NCBI GenBank assembly: GCA_947476895.1
Contig: CANJRX010000020.1
Location: forward strand, 1 to 39,396
Source: Fidelibacterota bacterium
Lineage (GTDB): Bacteria; Pseudomonadota; Alphaproteobacteria; Rhodospirillales; Rhodospirillaceae
DNA: 39,396 nt
Reading direction: 5' to 3'
Shown here: positions 26,480 to 35,631 of the stretch, piece by piece
Position numbering within the stretch: position 1 is the stretch's first letter
How the letters are laid out: each line of letters starts with the position of its first letter
Program-made: the position numbers and the translations under genes
The notes under the pieces: generated by a model
Database searches by the model: none
What the model was told of the DNA's origin: nothing
Seen by the model: the letters and a program-made list of their open reading frames with translations, nothing else

Positions 26480-26868
26480 GCGGTCCAAGCCGTATTTTGC
26501 AGAACAATCCGGTAGCCGTCGGGATCTTCGAAGGTCAGTCCGCTCACGTCCCAATAGGGATTAAAGGAGTGGACGGACTCAAAACCAGCATTCCGCATGC
26601 GCTGAACGGCAGCGGACCACATCGTCTTATCCGGCATGTAAAAGACCAACAGATTATCTAAGGTCGGTGCGCGGCCGGCGGCATGCCCGGACTTGCGCGT
26701 AAATTCGAGGTGATATGGCACCCCTTCTCGTCCCAGCATGACGCCTGAAAAGCCAGCATGATCTTCAAAGCGCGCGAGGAGTGAAAGGCCAAGGCCCTGC
26801 TGATAAAAACGCAGCACCGCATCCAGGTCATCGGTCGGCCGGGCCACCCGAAGCACTGTCGCCGTCAT
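26476..26868 (-). CDS. VOC (glyoxalase/bleomycin-resistance-fold) protein
   Basis: The 130-residue protein has two beta-alpha-beta-beta-beta VOC modules: DLDAVLRFYQQGLGLSLLAR in the first, and LTFEDPDGYRIVLQNT in the second. Candidate metal ligands are H54 (YHLEF) and the glutamate in FEDPDG. The substrate is unknown; the family includes glyoxalases, dioxygenases and antibiotic-binding proteins. It starts three bases after the tatC stop, so it is likely the last gene of the Tat operon, and its 3' end overlaps the convergent serine hydrolase gene by four bases. Confidence 0.88.
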   Translation of the reverse strand: MTATVLRVARPTDDLDAVLRFYQQGLGLSLLARFEDHAGFSGVMLGREGVPYHLEFTRKSGHAAGRAPTLDNLLVFYMPDKTMWSAAVQRMRNAGFESVHSFNPYWDVSGLTFEDPDGYRIVLQNTAWTA

Positions 26869-26871
26869 GAT

Positions 26872-27720
26872 CTAAGCGTCGTTGAAGTCAGTGTCATCGC
26901 TGGCGTCGCCACCGTCGGCGGCTTTGGCTTCTTCGGCTTTTTTGCCGACGAAGCGCGCGCAGATGATCGACAGCTCGTACAGAATGAGCATTGGCGTAGC
27001 TAGGCTCAACTGACTGATGGGATCGGGCGGCGTCACAATGGCGGCGAAAATAAACACAATGACGATGGCATAACGGCGTTTGCTACGCAGAGTCTCGGCG
27101 GTGATCACGCCGATTTTGGCCAAGAGCACCAGCAACACCGGCATCTGGAAGGCAAGACCGAAGGCGACAATCATCTGTATGACGGTCGAAAGATATTCAC
27201 CGATTTTCGCTTCCAGCTGGATTGGCAACACGCTTTCGTCCGCCGTGGTCTGGAAACCCAAGAGGAACTTCCAGGCCATCGGCATGATGACGTAGTAAAC
27301 CAGCGCCGAGCCCAAGACGAACAGCACGGGGCTGGCGATCAGGAACGGCAGAATGGCTCGCTTTTCGTGCTTATAGAGACCCGGGGCCACGAAGCCCCAT
27401 ATCTGCGTGGCTAAGACCGGGAATGTGATGACAAAGGCTGCGAAGAACGCCACCTGCACGTCGGTAAAAAACGCTTCGGCCAAGTGGGTGTAGATCATGC
27501 GGTTTGTGCCGCCCACTTGCTTCATGGCGTCAGCATAGGGCTGCACCAAGAAGCCAAAAATGGGATCGGCGAAATACATCGAACCGAAGAACGCAATCAT
27601 CAAAGCCGCCACCGCATAAAGCAGCCGCTTGCGCAGCTCGGCGATATGGTCGAGCAGCGGCATGGTGTGGCTTTCGGGGTCGTCAGCCGGCGGCGTTTTT
27701 ACGGGCAGCGAGGCGTTCAT
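26872..27720 (-). CDS. tatC: Twin-arginine translocase subunit TatC
   Basis: TatC is the signal-peptide receptor of the Tat pathway, which exports folded proteins. The 282-residue protein has six membrane helices, the N-terminal [17 protein letters not shown], and [17 protein letters not shown] with the conserved Glu of the receptor surface. The C-terminus is acidic and Ala-rich. Its ATG overlaps the tatB stop as ATGA. Confidence 0.97.
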   Translation of the reverse strand: MNASLPVKTPPADDPESHTMPLLDHIAELRKRLLYAVAALMIAFFGSMYFADPIFGFLVQPYADAMKQVGGTNRMIYTHLAEAFFTDVQVAFFAAFVITFPVLATQIWGFVAPGLYKHEKRAILPFLIASPVLFVLGSALVYYVIMPMAWKFLLGFQTTADESVLPIQLEAKIGEYLSTVIQMIVAFGLAFQMPVLLVLLAKIGVITAETLRSKRRYAIVIVFIFAAIVTPPDPISQLSLATPMLILYELSIICARFVGKKAEEAKAADGGDASDDTDFNDA

Positions 27721-28151
27721 GTGGGCGCTGTTCCGGATGAACTGCCCGCAGGCGGATGAGACGCGGCCGGTGTGGTCGCCGGTTCTACAGGAACCGCCGC
27801 CGCAGCCGTATCAATCTGGGCCGGCGGCTCTACCGGCAGATGGTCCACCAGGGCGGAGGCTTCCGTCGCCGCATTGAGCTGCGCCTGCATCTCGCCGTGG
27901 GGATCGATGATCTTTTCGGCTTCGCTTTGGAAATTGGTGGTGGAAAGCTTTTTGATCGACTGGCGGACTTCTTCGAGTTCCGCCTCGCGCACGATCTCGT
28001 TCATGTGGCCTTGAAGCTCAGACGTCAGGCCGCGCACTTTGCGCATCATCTTGGCCATCGTGCGCATGGCCTGTGGCAGCTCCTTGGGTCCAAGGACCAG
28101 AACCGCCACCACGCCGATAACCGCTATCTCCGACCACGCCAGATCGAACAT
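27717..28151 (-). CDS. tatB: Twin-arginine translocase subunit TatB
   Basis: The 144-residue protein has the TatB start [20 protein letters not shown], the hinge GPKELP, an amphipathic helix (about 25-60), and a long Pro/Ala/Thr-rich tail. TatB binds TatC and receives the twin-arginine signal. The start MFD with E at position 8 distinguishes it from TatA. It lies 46 bp after tatA copy 2 and overlaps tatC. Confidence 0.95.
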   Translation of the reverse strand: MFDLAWSEIAVIGVVAVLVLGPKELPQAMRTMAKMMRKVRGLTSELQGHMNEIVREAELEEVRQSIKKLSTTNFQSEAEKIIDPHGEMQAQLNAATEASALVDHLPVEPPAQIDTAAAAVPVEPATTPAASHPPAGSSSGTAPT

Positions 28152-28197
28152 GAAATACGTCCGTTCAATTCTATGCCGGCCCTAAGCGCGGCCAGCA

Positions 28198-28410
28198 CTA
28201 GGCAACCGGGTCTTTTTCTTTGACCGAGGCTTGATCGATCGTCTTGCCGCCGGGCGGGGTCGTGGTGTCGTCTTCTTCCTTCATGCCTTTTTTGAAGGCC
28301 TTAATACCCTTGGCCACGTCGCCCATGATGTTCGAGATCTTGCCGCTGCCGAACAGCAGCACAACGATCAGCAGAACAATGACCCAGTGCCAGATGCTCC
28401 CGAAACCCAT
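28198..28410 (-). CDS. tatA: Twin-arginine translocase pore subunit TatA, copy 2
   Basis: This 70-residue protein has one membrane helix ([19 protein letters not shown]) and an amphipathic helix [20 protein letters not shown], with a longer tail than copy 1. TatA oligomers form the transport pathway. Its ATG lies two bases after the stop of copy 1. The two genes are nearly identical over their first 45 codons, which implies a recent tandem duplication. Confidence 0.95.
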   Translation of the reverse strand: MGFGSIWHWVIVLLIVVLLFGSGKISNIMGDVAKGIKAFKKGMKEEDDTTTPPGGKTIDQASVKEKDPVA

Positions 28411-28412
28411 GA

Positions 28413-28580
28413 CTAGACGCTCCCCGCCGGAGTGATTGTGTCGTCGTCCTTAATATTCTTCTTGAACGACTTGATGCCTTTGGCGACGTCGCCCATCAAA
28501 CCCGAGATCTTGCCGCTGCCGAACAGCAGCACAACGATCAAGAGGACGATGGCCCAGTGCCAGATGCTAAAAGAACCCAT
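28413..28580 (-). CDS. tatA: Twin-arginine translocase pore subunit TatA, copy 1 (short)
   Basis: This is a 55-residue protein, easy to miss because of its length. It starts at ATG 28580 with GGAG ten bases upstream and stops at TAG 28413-28415. The product begins [14 protein letters not shown], has the hinge FGSGKISG, and the amphipathic [19 protein letters not shown], ending in AGSV. It is the first gene of the tat run and lies 156 bp after scpB, where the promoter probably sits. Confidence 0.93.
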   Translation of the reverse strand: MGSFSIWHWAIVLLIVVLLFGSGKISGLMGDVAKGIKSFKKNIKDDDTITPAGSV

Positions 28581-28736
28581 GGCTCAATTACTCCAATGGT
28601 TTAGCGGCGGAAGTTGAGGTGTCATCATCGCAAAAAGTCCCCCCAGCCGCAATGTTTAACCAGCCTCCCGACTGCACCTATCACCCTATTTAGGTCTGAA
28701 AAGTGCTTTTCACCAGGGGCTTAAGATTGAAACGCC

Positions 28737-29486
28737 CTATTCGGGCGCTTTTTCAGTTTCGTCGTCTCCACCTTCTCCACCCTCCATGAGGGGTTCCAAG
28801 GCTTCGTCGGATTCCTCGGTATCGAACAGCAACGTCTCGGAGCCGCGTGTCGCGTAGGCCGACACACCGCGCTTGCTGTCGAGCAAGCCAGCAGCCTTGA
28901 GTTCGTCAATGCCCGGCAGGTCCTGAATGGACTCTAGACCGAAGTGATCGAGGAAGGCGTTGGACGTGCCCCACATGACGGGACGGCCCGGTACCTGCTT
29001 ACGGCCGCGCGGCTTGATCCAGCCTTCTTCGAGCAAGATATCGACCGTGCCCGACGACACGATCACGCCACGGATCTCTTCGATCTCGGCGCGGGTCACG
29101 GGCTGGTGGTAGGCGATGATTGCCAAGGTTTCGATGGCGGCGCGGCTGAGCTTGCGCGGCACCAGCTTTTCCAGGCGCAGGCGGTCGGACACATCAGGCG
29201 CGGTGCGGAACGTCCAGCGGCCATTGGCCTGCAGCAGTTCTACGCCCCTGCCCTTATAGACCGCGCGCAGTTCTTCCAAGAGCGCCGGAACGTCGGCGCC
29301 TGCACCCAAACGCTCGGCAATGGCGCGCTCAGACACGGGTTCAGACATGGCGAACAGCAAAGCTTCCAGCACGCGCAGGTCTTCCGACATGCGGCGCGCA
29401 CGGTCAGCGTCCTGCTCGGCGACCTGTTCGGCCACTTCAGGCGGCATCTCGGGAATGCCGGTTTCGTCTCTCTCGTTATCAGTCAT
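28737..29486 (-). CDS. scpB: Segregation and condensation protein B
   Basis: ScpB joins ScpA and SMC in the condensin complex that organises the chromosome. The 249-residue protein has the tandem winged-helix pattern: RVLEALLFAMSEPVSERAIA (about 38-57) and SRAAIETLAIIAYHQPVTRA (about 132-151), then EIRGVIVSSGTVDILLE and GRPVMWGTS. The C-terminal tail is acidic. The start overlaps the scpA end by eight bases. A small hairpin (GCGCCCGAATAGGGCG) covers the stop codon. Confidence 0.95.
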   Translation of the reverse strand: MTDNERDETGIPEMPPEVAEQVAEQDADRARRMSEDLRVLEALLFAMSEPVSERAIAERLGAGADVPALLEELRAVYKGRGVELLQANGRWTFRTAPDVSDRLRLEKLVPRKLSRAAIETLAIIAYHQPVTRAEIEEIRGVIVSSGTVDILLEEGWIKPRGRKQVPGRPVMWGTSNAFLDHFGLESIQDLPGIDELKAAGLLDSKRGVSAYATRGSETLLFDTEESDEALEPLMEGGEGGDDETEKAPE

Positions 29487-30321
29487 TTAAAGAAGGCCGG
29501 TTAGCGGGTTTCAGATAAATCGGCGAATAGGCGCCGCCATCCTGGCGGATGTCGGCTTTGCCCTGGCGCACCATCTCCAGCACGGCGATCAAAGTCGTGC
29601 TGACGGCGGAGCGAAGCATGAGTGGTTCTTTGACCCCGCGCGGCAGGAAAGACGCCAGCTCGGTCCAATCAGGGACGCCTGGCAAAATCTCGCGCAAACG
29701 GGCGATCGCGTCGTCGATGGAGTAAAGGTCGAAGGCTTCGATTTCAAGGGCGGTGACGTTCTTTTCGTTGTGCTGGCGGCCATAGGCCTTGAGCAGGTCG
29801 TACAACGACACGTCGTAAACCGTGCGCAGCGTGACCGGCAGGCCTTCCGGCGCGCCGCGTGGATAAAAATCGATGCCCCGGCGCGGCAGGGCGAACACCT
29901 TGCGGCCCGCCTCTTGCATCGCTTCCAAGCGCATCATCTGGAACTTGAGGGCCTCGGCCATTTCCTCGGCCGACGGCTGATCGTCGTTCTCTTCCTTGGG
30001 TAGGAGCAGCTTGGACTTTAAGAAAGCGAGCCAGGCGGCCATGACCAGATAGTCGGCGGCCAGCTCCAGCTGCGAAGCCCGCGCCGTCTCGACGAATTTC
30101 AGATACTGGTCCGCGAGGGCCAGGATCGAAATGTGCATGAGGTCGACCTTCTGGTCGCGCGCGAGCACCAGAAGCAGGTCGATGGGGCCTTCGAAGCCGC
30201 CCAGGTTCAGGACGAACAGCGAATTCGGATCGGCCATGCGCTCAGAGAGCGGCCGGTCGTCTTCCTCGAAAGCCGGGAGGTCAGCCGGATGATTGGGAGA
30301 AGCGTCGGAAAGATCAGACAT
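29479..30321 (-). CDS. scpA: Segregation and condensation protein A
   Basis: ScpA is the kleisin that bridges SMC heads. The 280-residue protein has the N-terminal kleisin motif FEGPIDLLLVLARDQKVDL and ADQYLKFVE, then DYLVMAAWLAFLKSKLLLP, and a C-terminal winged helix (about 195-265). The first 35 residues are acidic and probably disordered. It begins 9 bp after the M50 protease stop and overlaps scpB. Confidence 0.95.
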   Translation of the reverse strand: MSDLSDASPNHPADLPAFEEDDRPLSERMADPNSLFVLNLGGFEGPIDLLLVLARDQKVDLMHISILALADQYLKFVETARASQLELAADYLVMAAWLAFLKSKLLLPKEENDDQPSAEEMAEALKFQMMRLEAMQEAGRKVFALPRRGIDFYPRGAPEGLPVTLRTVYDVSLYDLLKAYGRQHNEKNVTALEIEAFDLYSIDDAIARLREILPGVPDWTELASFLPRGVKEPLMLRSAVSTTLIAVLEMVRQGKADIRQDGGAYSPIYLKPANRPSLND

Positions 30322-30330
30322 TAGAATCAG

Positions 30331-31023
30331 TTAACCCGAAAGAAGGCCCGTCACTACCGCAATCATGTGAACTACGGCATCGGCAATGGGAAGGATTGTC
30401 CAAGCGAAGAGGTCGAGATTGACGCCGATCTTCTGGCCCAGCCAGGGCAGCGCGATCAGGACGCCAAGCAGCAGGAACATGCCGTATTTTTCCGTGCGCG
30501 CCAAGCCGCGCGCGAGGGGCAAAGGCAGCAATCCGACCGCCACTCGTCCGCCGTCTAAAGGCGGCAGCGGAATCATGTTAAAAACCGCCAGCAAGACATT
30601 GACTAAAAGGCTGTTTCTGAGCATCTCGGCGGCAAAAGGCAGCGCACTTTCCGGCAGAAATGGCAGGGCGTGAAACATCAGCGCTGAAATGACGGCGAGC
30701 ATCATATTCATGCCGGGGCCGGCCAGCGCCACCCAGACCATATCGCGCCGCGGATTGTTCAGGCGTCCAAAATCCACCGGAACCGGCTTGGCCCAGCCCA
30801 TGATGGGACCCCCGGCCAGCTTCAACATCGCCGGCAGGATGATGGTGCCGAAAGGGTCCACATGGCGGAGCGGATTGAGCGTCAGACGCCCCTGCTCTTT
30901 GGCTGTGGGATCACCGAACACAAGCGCGATATAGCCGTGAGCCGCTTCGTGGAGCGTAATGGCGAGGATCGCCGGGATCGCGACCGCAAAAATTGTCGCG
31001 ACAGTGGATAGTTGACTATCCAT
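30331..31023 (-). CDS. Site-2 protease family (M50) membrane metalloprotease
   Basis: The 230-residue protein has about five to six membrane helices with the zinc site HEAAH (25-29) in helix one and NMIPLPPLDGGR (149-160) carrying the third ligand aspartate. This is the compact, PDZ-free M50 group (SpoIVFB/YwhC-like). Substrates in the membrane are unknown. The ATG (31021-31023) overlaps the nagZ 3' end by eight bases. The linkage nagZ-M50-scpA-scpB is conserved in alphaproteobacteria and other groups. Confidence 0.92.
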   Translation of the reverse strand: MDSQLSTVATIFAVAIPAILAITLHEAAHGYIALVFGDPTAKEQGRLTLNPLRHVDPFGTIILPAMLKLAGGPIMGWAKPVPVDFGRLNNPRRDMVWVALAGPGMNMMLAVISALMFHALPFLPESALPFAAEMLRNSLLVNVLLAVFNMIPLPPLDGGRVAVGLLPLPLARGLARTEKYGMFLLLGVLIALPWLGQKIGVNLDLFAWTILPIADAVVHMIAVVTGLLSG

Positions 31024-32059
31024 GACGGAGGGCGTCCAGAACCTGGAAGCCGGCAGTGACGATGTTGGCGATTTTTTCGCGGGGCTTGCGGCGGATTTTC
31101 GCGCTGGCCTCGAAAGTGCGCAGGCCGTTGCCGGCCAAGGGTCCCGTTCCTTTGGCGACAGCTTCCATGTCGGCCATGTTGCCGTCGCAGTGGAGCACCA
31201 CATCGCAGCCAGCCTCGAGGGCGGCAGCGGCGCGCGCGTCAAACGGCCCTGCTAAGGCCTTCATGCCGAGATCGTCGCTCATGAGCAAACCCCGAAACCC
31301 GATTTCGCCGCGAATGATGTCGTTGATCACGGCTTTTGATGTGGTGGCGGGTTTGGCGGAATCAATGGCGCGGTAGACCACATGGGCGGTCATGGCGAAG
31401 CAGGCATCCTGCAACGGCGTGGCGCAAAGCGCTTTAAACGGCGCGAAATCGTGGGCGCGCAAGGTGGCGAGGTCGTCGGTTACGACGGGTAATTCCAGGT
31501 GACTGTCGCTCCCGGCCCGGCCGTGGCCAGGAATGTGTTTGATAACCGGCACGACCCCGGCGTCGATCAGGCCTTCGCAGACCAGGGGTGCCATGACGGA
31601 GACCACCGCAGGATCGCCGCTGAAGGCGCGGTCGCCGATGACGTCATGAGCGCCGGGAACCGGCACGTCCATGACAGGGGCACAGTCCACGTCGATGCCC
31701 AGCGCCGCCAGTTCTTCGCCGATGAGACGCAGGTTTAGGCGTAAAGCCTCGGCGGCCTTGGCCGGGTTGCGGCCATGAAGTGCGCCGAACTCGACCATGG
31801 TAGGCGCTGAACGCCAATGCGGTGGCTTCAAACGCTGCACCCGGCCACCTTCTTGGTCGATCAGAATCACGGGGTCATAAGATGAATCAAGCGCCCTTAA
31901 ATTGTTATTTAGCGCAATGACTTGTGTAGGATTTTGAATGTTTCGCGCGAAGAGGATATAACCCATCGGCCGCGTACGTTTAAAGAACGCGCGCTCTGTG
32001 TCCGTCAACGTCAGGCCCGCCATTCCGAAGATGGCAGCCATGGGAGCGGATTGGGTCAT
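31016..32059 (-). CDS. nagZ: Beta-N-acetylhexosaminidase (cell-wall recycling)
   Basis: NagZ removes N-acetylglucosamine from anhydromuropeptides in the cytoplasm during peptidoglycan recycling. The 347-residue GH3 protein has FARN, the KHIPGHG substrate loop (174-180), the acid/base loop GRAGSDSH with D185/H187, and the nucleophile region MSDDLGMKAL (about 260-269). I chose ATG 32059 because it lies four bases after the SPOR-gene stop; the frame is open to ATG 32092. There is no signal peptide, as expected. Confidence 0.95.
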   Translation of the reverse strand: MTQSAPMAAIFGMAGLTLTDTERAFFKRTRPMGYILFARNIQNPTQVIALNNNLRALDSSYDPVILIDQEGGRVQRLKPPHWRSAPTMVEFGALHGRNPAKAAEALRLNLRLIGEELAALGIDVDCAPVMDVPVPGAHDVIGDRAFSGDPAVVSVMAPLVCEGLIDAGVVPVIKHIPGHGRAGSDSHLELPVVTDDLATLRAHDFAPFKALCATPLQDACFAMTAHVVYRAIDSAKPATTSKAVINDIIRGEIGFRGLLMSDDLGMKALAGPFDARAAAALEAGCDVVLHCDGNMADMEAVAKGTGPLAGNGLRTFEASAKIRRKPREKIANIVTAGFQVLDALRHG

Positions 32060-32063
32060 TTGA

Positions 32064-33152
32064 TCAGCGCGGCGGGACGATGCAGCCGACATTCACGGCG
32101 GCAAGCGATGCACACAGTGCGTTGGCGGCCGCCTTACCAGGGAATGAGCCCGCACGCAGGCGGTAGAACACGCCGCGCTCGCCCAGGTCGGCCTTGGTCA
32201 CGGCGGGCGTGTAGCTGCCCAAAAGATCAGAATGTTTGGAGCTGATGCGCTTCCATTCGGCCAAAGCCGCCTCTTCCGAGAGGACCGAGGCCAGCTGGAT
32301 CTGGAAACTGCCCCCGGCAGCAGCAGCAGCAGCTGGAGCCGGGTTCGGCACAGCGGCAGCCATCTGCGGCTCGGCGGGCGACGTGGCCACCGGAGCCGGT
32401 GTTGAAGCCGGCGCAGGCGCTGGCGTGACCGTAATCGGACCTGTGGCCGACGTACGTCCGACGGTGGCAGCCGCAACTGCGGCGGCGAGCGGATCTGGCT
32501 CAGGCTCAGCAGGTTTGGCGGGTGCTTCGACCTTGGCCGGCTCAGGTTTTGCGGGTTCGGGCTTCGGCGGCTCGACCTTCACGGGTTCCGGCTTCGGAGC
32601 CTCGACCTTGGCGACTTCCGCTTTGGCGGGTTCCGGAGTCAGCGGCTCAACCTTGGCCGGTTCAACTTTAGCCGGTTCGGGCGCAGGCGCTTCGGTCACG
32701 GGCTTCGGCGGCGGTGCTTTGGGTTCTTCGGGCGCAGGCAAAAGGTTCTCGACCCGGTTCGGGGCGTTACCTTTGGCGACGCGGTCATACACGAGCTTGT
32801 CCTGATTCTCGACCTGCATGCCGCCCGGATTGTCGGGACGAATTTTATAGGGTGTCGGGTCGGCCTTGATGAAACCGACGCCGCCGGGGGTGAACGTGAC
32901 ACCTGTGCCGTGCAGGAAATACCAACCGGCACCTGCGGCAACAATGACGCCGAGGGTCACACCAATCAAAACGCTGAAAGACTTCCCGCCTTGGGTGGCG
33001 GCAGGACGGCGTCCGTAATAGTCGTCGGTGAAAACGTCGTCGGTGAAGGGCGTCGCGCGAAGGTCGCCGCCGCGCGCATCGCTCGGGGTCAACGAAACTT
33101 TACCGTCCGGACGACGAAGCGGCGGACCGTCGCCGTCGCGATCAATGGACAT
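32064..33152 (-). CDS. SPOR-domain membrane protein
   Basis: The 362-residue protein has an N-terminal cytoplasmic region (1-58) and one membrane helix (about 60-78). A long periplasmic linker is built of Glu-Pro-Ala-Lys-Val repeats (about 145-230). A C-terminal SPOR domain (about 283-360) starts SFQIQLASVLSEEAALAEW. SPOR domains bind denuded glycan at the septum, so a role at the division site is likely. Its ATG overlaps the argS stop as TGATG. The gene order argS-SPOR-nagZ is conserved. Confidence 0.92.
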   Translation of the reverse strand: MSIDRDGDGPPLRRPDGKVSLTPSDARGGDLRATPFTDDVFTDDYYGRRPAATQGGKSFSVLIGVTLGVIVAAGAGWYFLHGTGVTFTPGGVGFIKADPTPYKIRPDNPGGMQVENQDKLVYDRVAKGNAPNRVENLLPAPEEPKAPPPKPVTEAPAPEPAKVEPAKVEPLTPEPAKAEVAKVEAPKPEPVKVEPPKPEPAKPEPAKVEAPAKPAEPEPDPLAAAVAAATVGRTSATGPITVTPAPAPASTPAPVATSPAEPQMAAAVPNPAPAAAAAAGGSFQIQLASVLSEEAALAEWKRISSKHSDLLGSYTPAVTKADLGERGVFYRLRAGSFPGKAAANALCASLAAVNVGCIVPPR

Positions 33153-34930
33153 CAGCGCATTTCCTCTACCGGCTCGACGCCGAATACAGCCAAGCCTGAC
33201 GCTATCACCAGCCCGACACCCCGGACAAGCGCCAGCCGCGCCTCGGACACTTTTTGGTCGTTCGCTTGCAGGAAGCGCAATTGCACCGCGTCGTTACCTT
33301 TATTCCACAGGCCGTGGAATTGGGCCGCCAGCTCGTACATGTAAAAGGCCAGGCGATGCGGCTCATGCGCGATGGCGGCACTTTCAATGGTGCGCGGCCA
33401 GTTCGCCAGCGTGCGCAAGACGCCGATTTCATCGGGATCGGTCAGGCGCGACAAATCAGCCTTGGCGAGACCGGCATCGGTGAGGTCAGCGGTCGGAAAC
33501 ATCTCCGCGGCATGGCGGAACACACTGCGGCCACGGGCATGGGCGTACTGCACGTAGAACACCGGGTTCTCGCGGGTCTTTTCTTTGACCTTGGCGTAGT
33601 CGAAATCCAAAGGCGCGTCGTTCTTGCGCGTCAGCATGATGAAGCGCACGACGTCCTTACCGACTTCGTCGATCAAATCGCGCATGGTGACAAAGGTGCC
33701 CGCGCGCTTGGACATCTTCACCGGCTCGCCGTTGTTGAGCACGCGCACCATCTGGCACAGCTGAACGTCGAGTTTGCCTTTACCGGCGGTGAGCGCTTTC
33801 AAAGCGGCCTGAACGCGCTTCACATAGCCGCCGTGATCCGCGCCCCAAATGTTCACGAGATTGTTGAAGCCGCGATCGACCTTGTCTTTGTGATAGGCGA
33901 TATCGCTGGCGAAGTAGGTCCAGGTGCCGTCGGACTTCTTGAGCGGACGGTCAACTTCGTCGCCGAATTCCGTGGCTTTGAACAACAGCTGCGGGCGCGG
34001 CTCCCAGTCATCAGGCGTCTTGCCCTTGGGCGGTTCCAGAATGCCGGTATAGGTGAGCCCGGCGCTTTCCAGGAACTTCAGCGCATCGTCAACTTTGCCC
34101 TTATCGACCAGGGCCTTTTCGGAACTGAAAAGATCGTGCTGAACGCCAAGGGCTTTCAGATCGTCCTTCACCACATTCATCATATAAGCGACGGTGAATT
34201 CCCGCAGCGGCGGAACCCATATCGACTCATCGGTGCTCGCGGCCCACTTTTCGCCGTCGCGGGCTTTGAGAGCTTCCGCCACCGGCACGAGGTAGTCGCC
34301 GCCATACATAATCTCTTTGCGCTGAAGCATGCCCAGTACGTCGTCTTCGCTGAGCTTGCCGAGGGCTTGCAGGTAGCGGGCACGCAACGCGCGGGCGACG
34401 TGATCCACCTGCCCGCCCGCGTCGTTGATGTAATATTCTTTGGTGACTGCGAAGCCTGCCTTCGCCAACAGCCGCGCGAGCACGTCGCCGAAGACAGCGC
34501 CGCGCGCGTGGCCGACGTGCATGGGGCCTGTGGGATTGGCCGAGACATACTCAACGTTGACCGGCTCCCCCTGCCCGGCTTTGCCGTCGCCGTAAGCAAC
34601 GCCGATGGTCAGCACATCGCGCAGCGCATCGCGCCAGATATCGTCCTGGAGCTTCAGATTGATGAACCCAGGGCCAGCGACGCTCGCGTCGACCACTTCC
34701 GGCACGGTCTTCAGCCGCTCGACCAACATCGCGGCCAAATCTTTGGGTGCCATGCCCGCGGGCTTGGCCAGCACCATGGCCGCGTTGGTCGCCACATCGC
34801 CGTGCGAGGACTCACGCGGCGGCTCCGCCGACACCCGGGCAAGATCAAGGCCCGCCGGGATTTTGCCCTCGGCGGCCAATTGCCCGATGACGGCATCGAT
34901 GCGGGATTTCAGGGTGGCGAAAATATTCAT
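33152..34930 (-). CDS. argS: Arginyl-tRNA synthetase
   Basis: The enzyme charges tRNA-Arg and needs tRNA for arginine activation. The 592-residue class I protein has the N-terminal Add-1 domain and the HIGH-type motif as [16 protein letters not shown]-type motif [11 protein letters not shown] and the C-terminal DALR anticodon domain ending GVEPVEEMR follow. It heads the argS-SPOR-nagZ-M50-scpA-scpB run. No strong ribosome site precedes ATG 34930. Confidence 0.97.
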   Translation of the reverse strand: MNIFATLKSRIDAVIGQLAAEGKIPAGLDLARVSAEPPRESSHGDVATNAAMVLAKPAGMAPKDLAAMLVERLKTVPEVVDASVAGPGFINLKLQDDIWRDALRDVLTIGVAYGDGKAGQGEPVNVEYVSANPTGPMHVGHARGAVFGDVLARLLAKAGFAVTKEYYINDAGGQVDHVARALRARYLQALGKLSEDDVLGMLQRKEIMYGGDYLVPVAEALKARDGEKWAASTDESIWVPPLREFTVAYMMNVVKDDLKALGVQHDLFSSEKALVDKGKVDDALKFLESAGLTYTGILEPPKGKTPDDWEPRPQLLFKATEFGDEVDRPLKKSDGTWTYFASDIAYHKDKVDRGFNNLVNIWGADHGGYVKRVQAALKALTAGKGKLDVQLCQMVRVLNNGEPVKMSKRAGTFVTMRDLIDEVGKDVVRFIMLTRKNDAPLDFDYAKVKEKTRENPVFYVQYAHARGRSVFRHAAEMFPTADLTDAGLAKADLSRLTDPDEIGVLRTLANWPRTIESAAIAHEPHRLAFYMYELAAQFHGLWNKGNDAVQLRFLQANDQKVSEARLALVRGVGLVIASGLAVFGVEPVEEMR

Positions 34931-35068
34931 GGTTAAGGCAGGTCCATCAGGGCTTTGTGCAGCGGTTCATATGCGTAAAATCGCCTGTCTTCAAGCATTT
35001 CGGTGCAAAACCGGCCTTGAGGCGTTACCATTCAGCACGCAAGCGGCATAACTATGGCGAGGTCCCCG

Positions 35069-35515
35069 ATGTTGAAAGAATTCCGCGAGTTTGCCCTGAA
35101 GGGCAATGTTCTCGATCTGGCGGTCGGCGTGATCATCGGCGCCGCTTTTGGGAAAATCACCACCTCGCTGGTCAACGACGTCATCATGCCGCCCTTGGGC
35201 CTGCTTCTAGGGCGGGTCAATTTCGCGAACCTTTACATCAATCTCTCGGGCACACCTTACGCAAACCTCGCCGAGGCGAAAACTGCAGGCGCCCCGGTGA
35301 TCGCTTACGGCGCGTTCATCAATACGATGATCGAGTTCATGATCATCGCCTTCGCGATCTTCGTCATGGTGCGCCAGATCAACCGGCTCAGAACGGCACT
35401 GGGCCAGAACGACCCGCCGCCGGCACCGTCCGAAAAAACTTGCCCCATGTGCCTGTCGACGATCCCGATTCAGGCCATCAAGTGCCGGGCGTGTACGGCG
35501 GACTTGCCGGCTTAG
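35069..35515 (+). CDS. mscL: Large-conductance mechanosensitive channel with a C-terminal zinc ribbon
   Basis: MscL is a pressure valve that opens on hypo-osmotic shock. The product of about 148 residues has [20 protein letters not shown] (N-terminal helix and TM1), TM2 (about 80-103), and a C-terminal extension with CPMC (125-128) and CRAC (139-142). This replaces the usual cytoplasmic helix end with a likely zinc ribbon. I chose ATG 35069 because GAGG lies six bases upstream and the start matches the family; ATG 35054 is also open. It is divergent from argS. Confidence 0.93.
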   Translation: MLKEFREFALKGNVLDLAVGVIIGAAFGKITTSLVNDVIMPPLGLLLGRVNFANLYINLSGTPYANLAEAKTAGAPVIAYGAFINTMIEFMIIAFAIFVMVRQINRLRTALGQNDPPPAPSEKTCPMCLSTIPIQAIKCRACTADLPA

Positions 35516-35527
35516 TTCGCGAAAAGA

Positions 35528-35627
35528 AACGACCCCCACCTGACCTCCCCCTTTCAGGGGGAGGAAAAATAATTGTGCTCACTTTTTATTCCCTCCCCTG
35601 CAAGGGGAGGGTTAGGGAGGGGTCGTT
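35528..35627. repeat. Two-module extragenic palindrome, copy B
   Basis: Module one is reversed: tail AAACGACCCCCACCTGA, then hairpin CCTCCCCCT-TTC-AGGGGGAGG (35528-35567). Module two follows: hairpin CCCTCCCCT-GCA-AGGGGAGGG, then tail TTAGGGAGGGGTCGTT (35588-35627). These are the same two modules as at 16361-16466, but here the hairpins face each other and the tails are outermost. It fills the convergent gap between mscL and the PhzF-like gene. Confidence 0.85.
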
Positions 35628-35631
35628 ACGA

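Noticed and set aside
28729-28750. Hairpin over the scpB stop codon as a terminator
   Set aside because: On the transcribed strand the T-run is weak (GTTTC); the strong T-run is on the non-transcribed side, within scpB coding sequence.
32480-32740. Tandem DNA repeat of about 15-24 bp as a CRISPR-like or satellite array
   Set aside because: It encodes the Glu-Pro-Ala-Lys-Val linker of the SPOR protein in frame; there are no spacers.
33254-34936. A 560-codon open frame on the plus strand
   Set aside because: It is antisense to argS, which has all class I synthetase motifs; the long frame reflects GC-rich codon bias.
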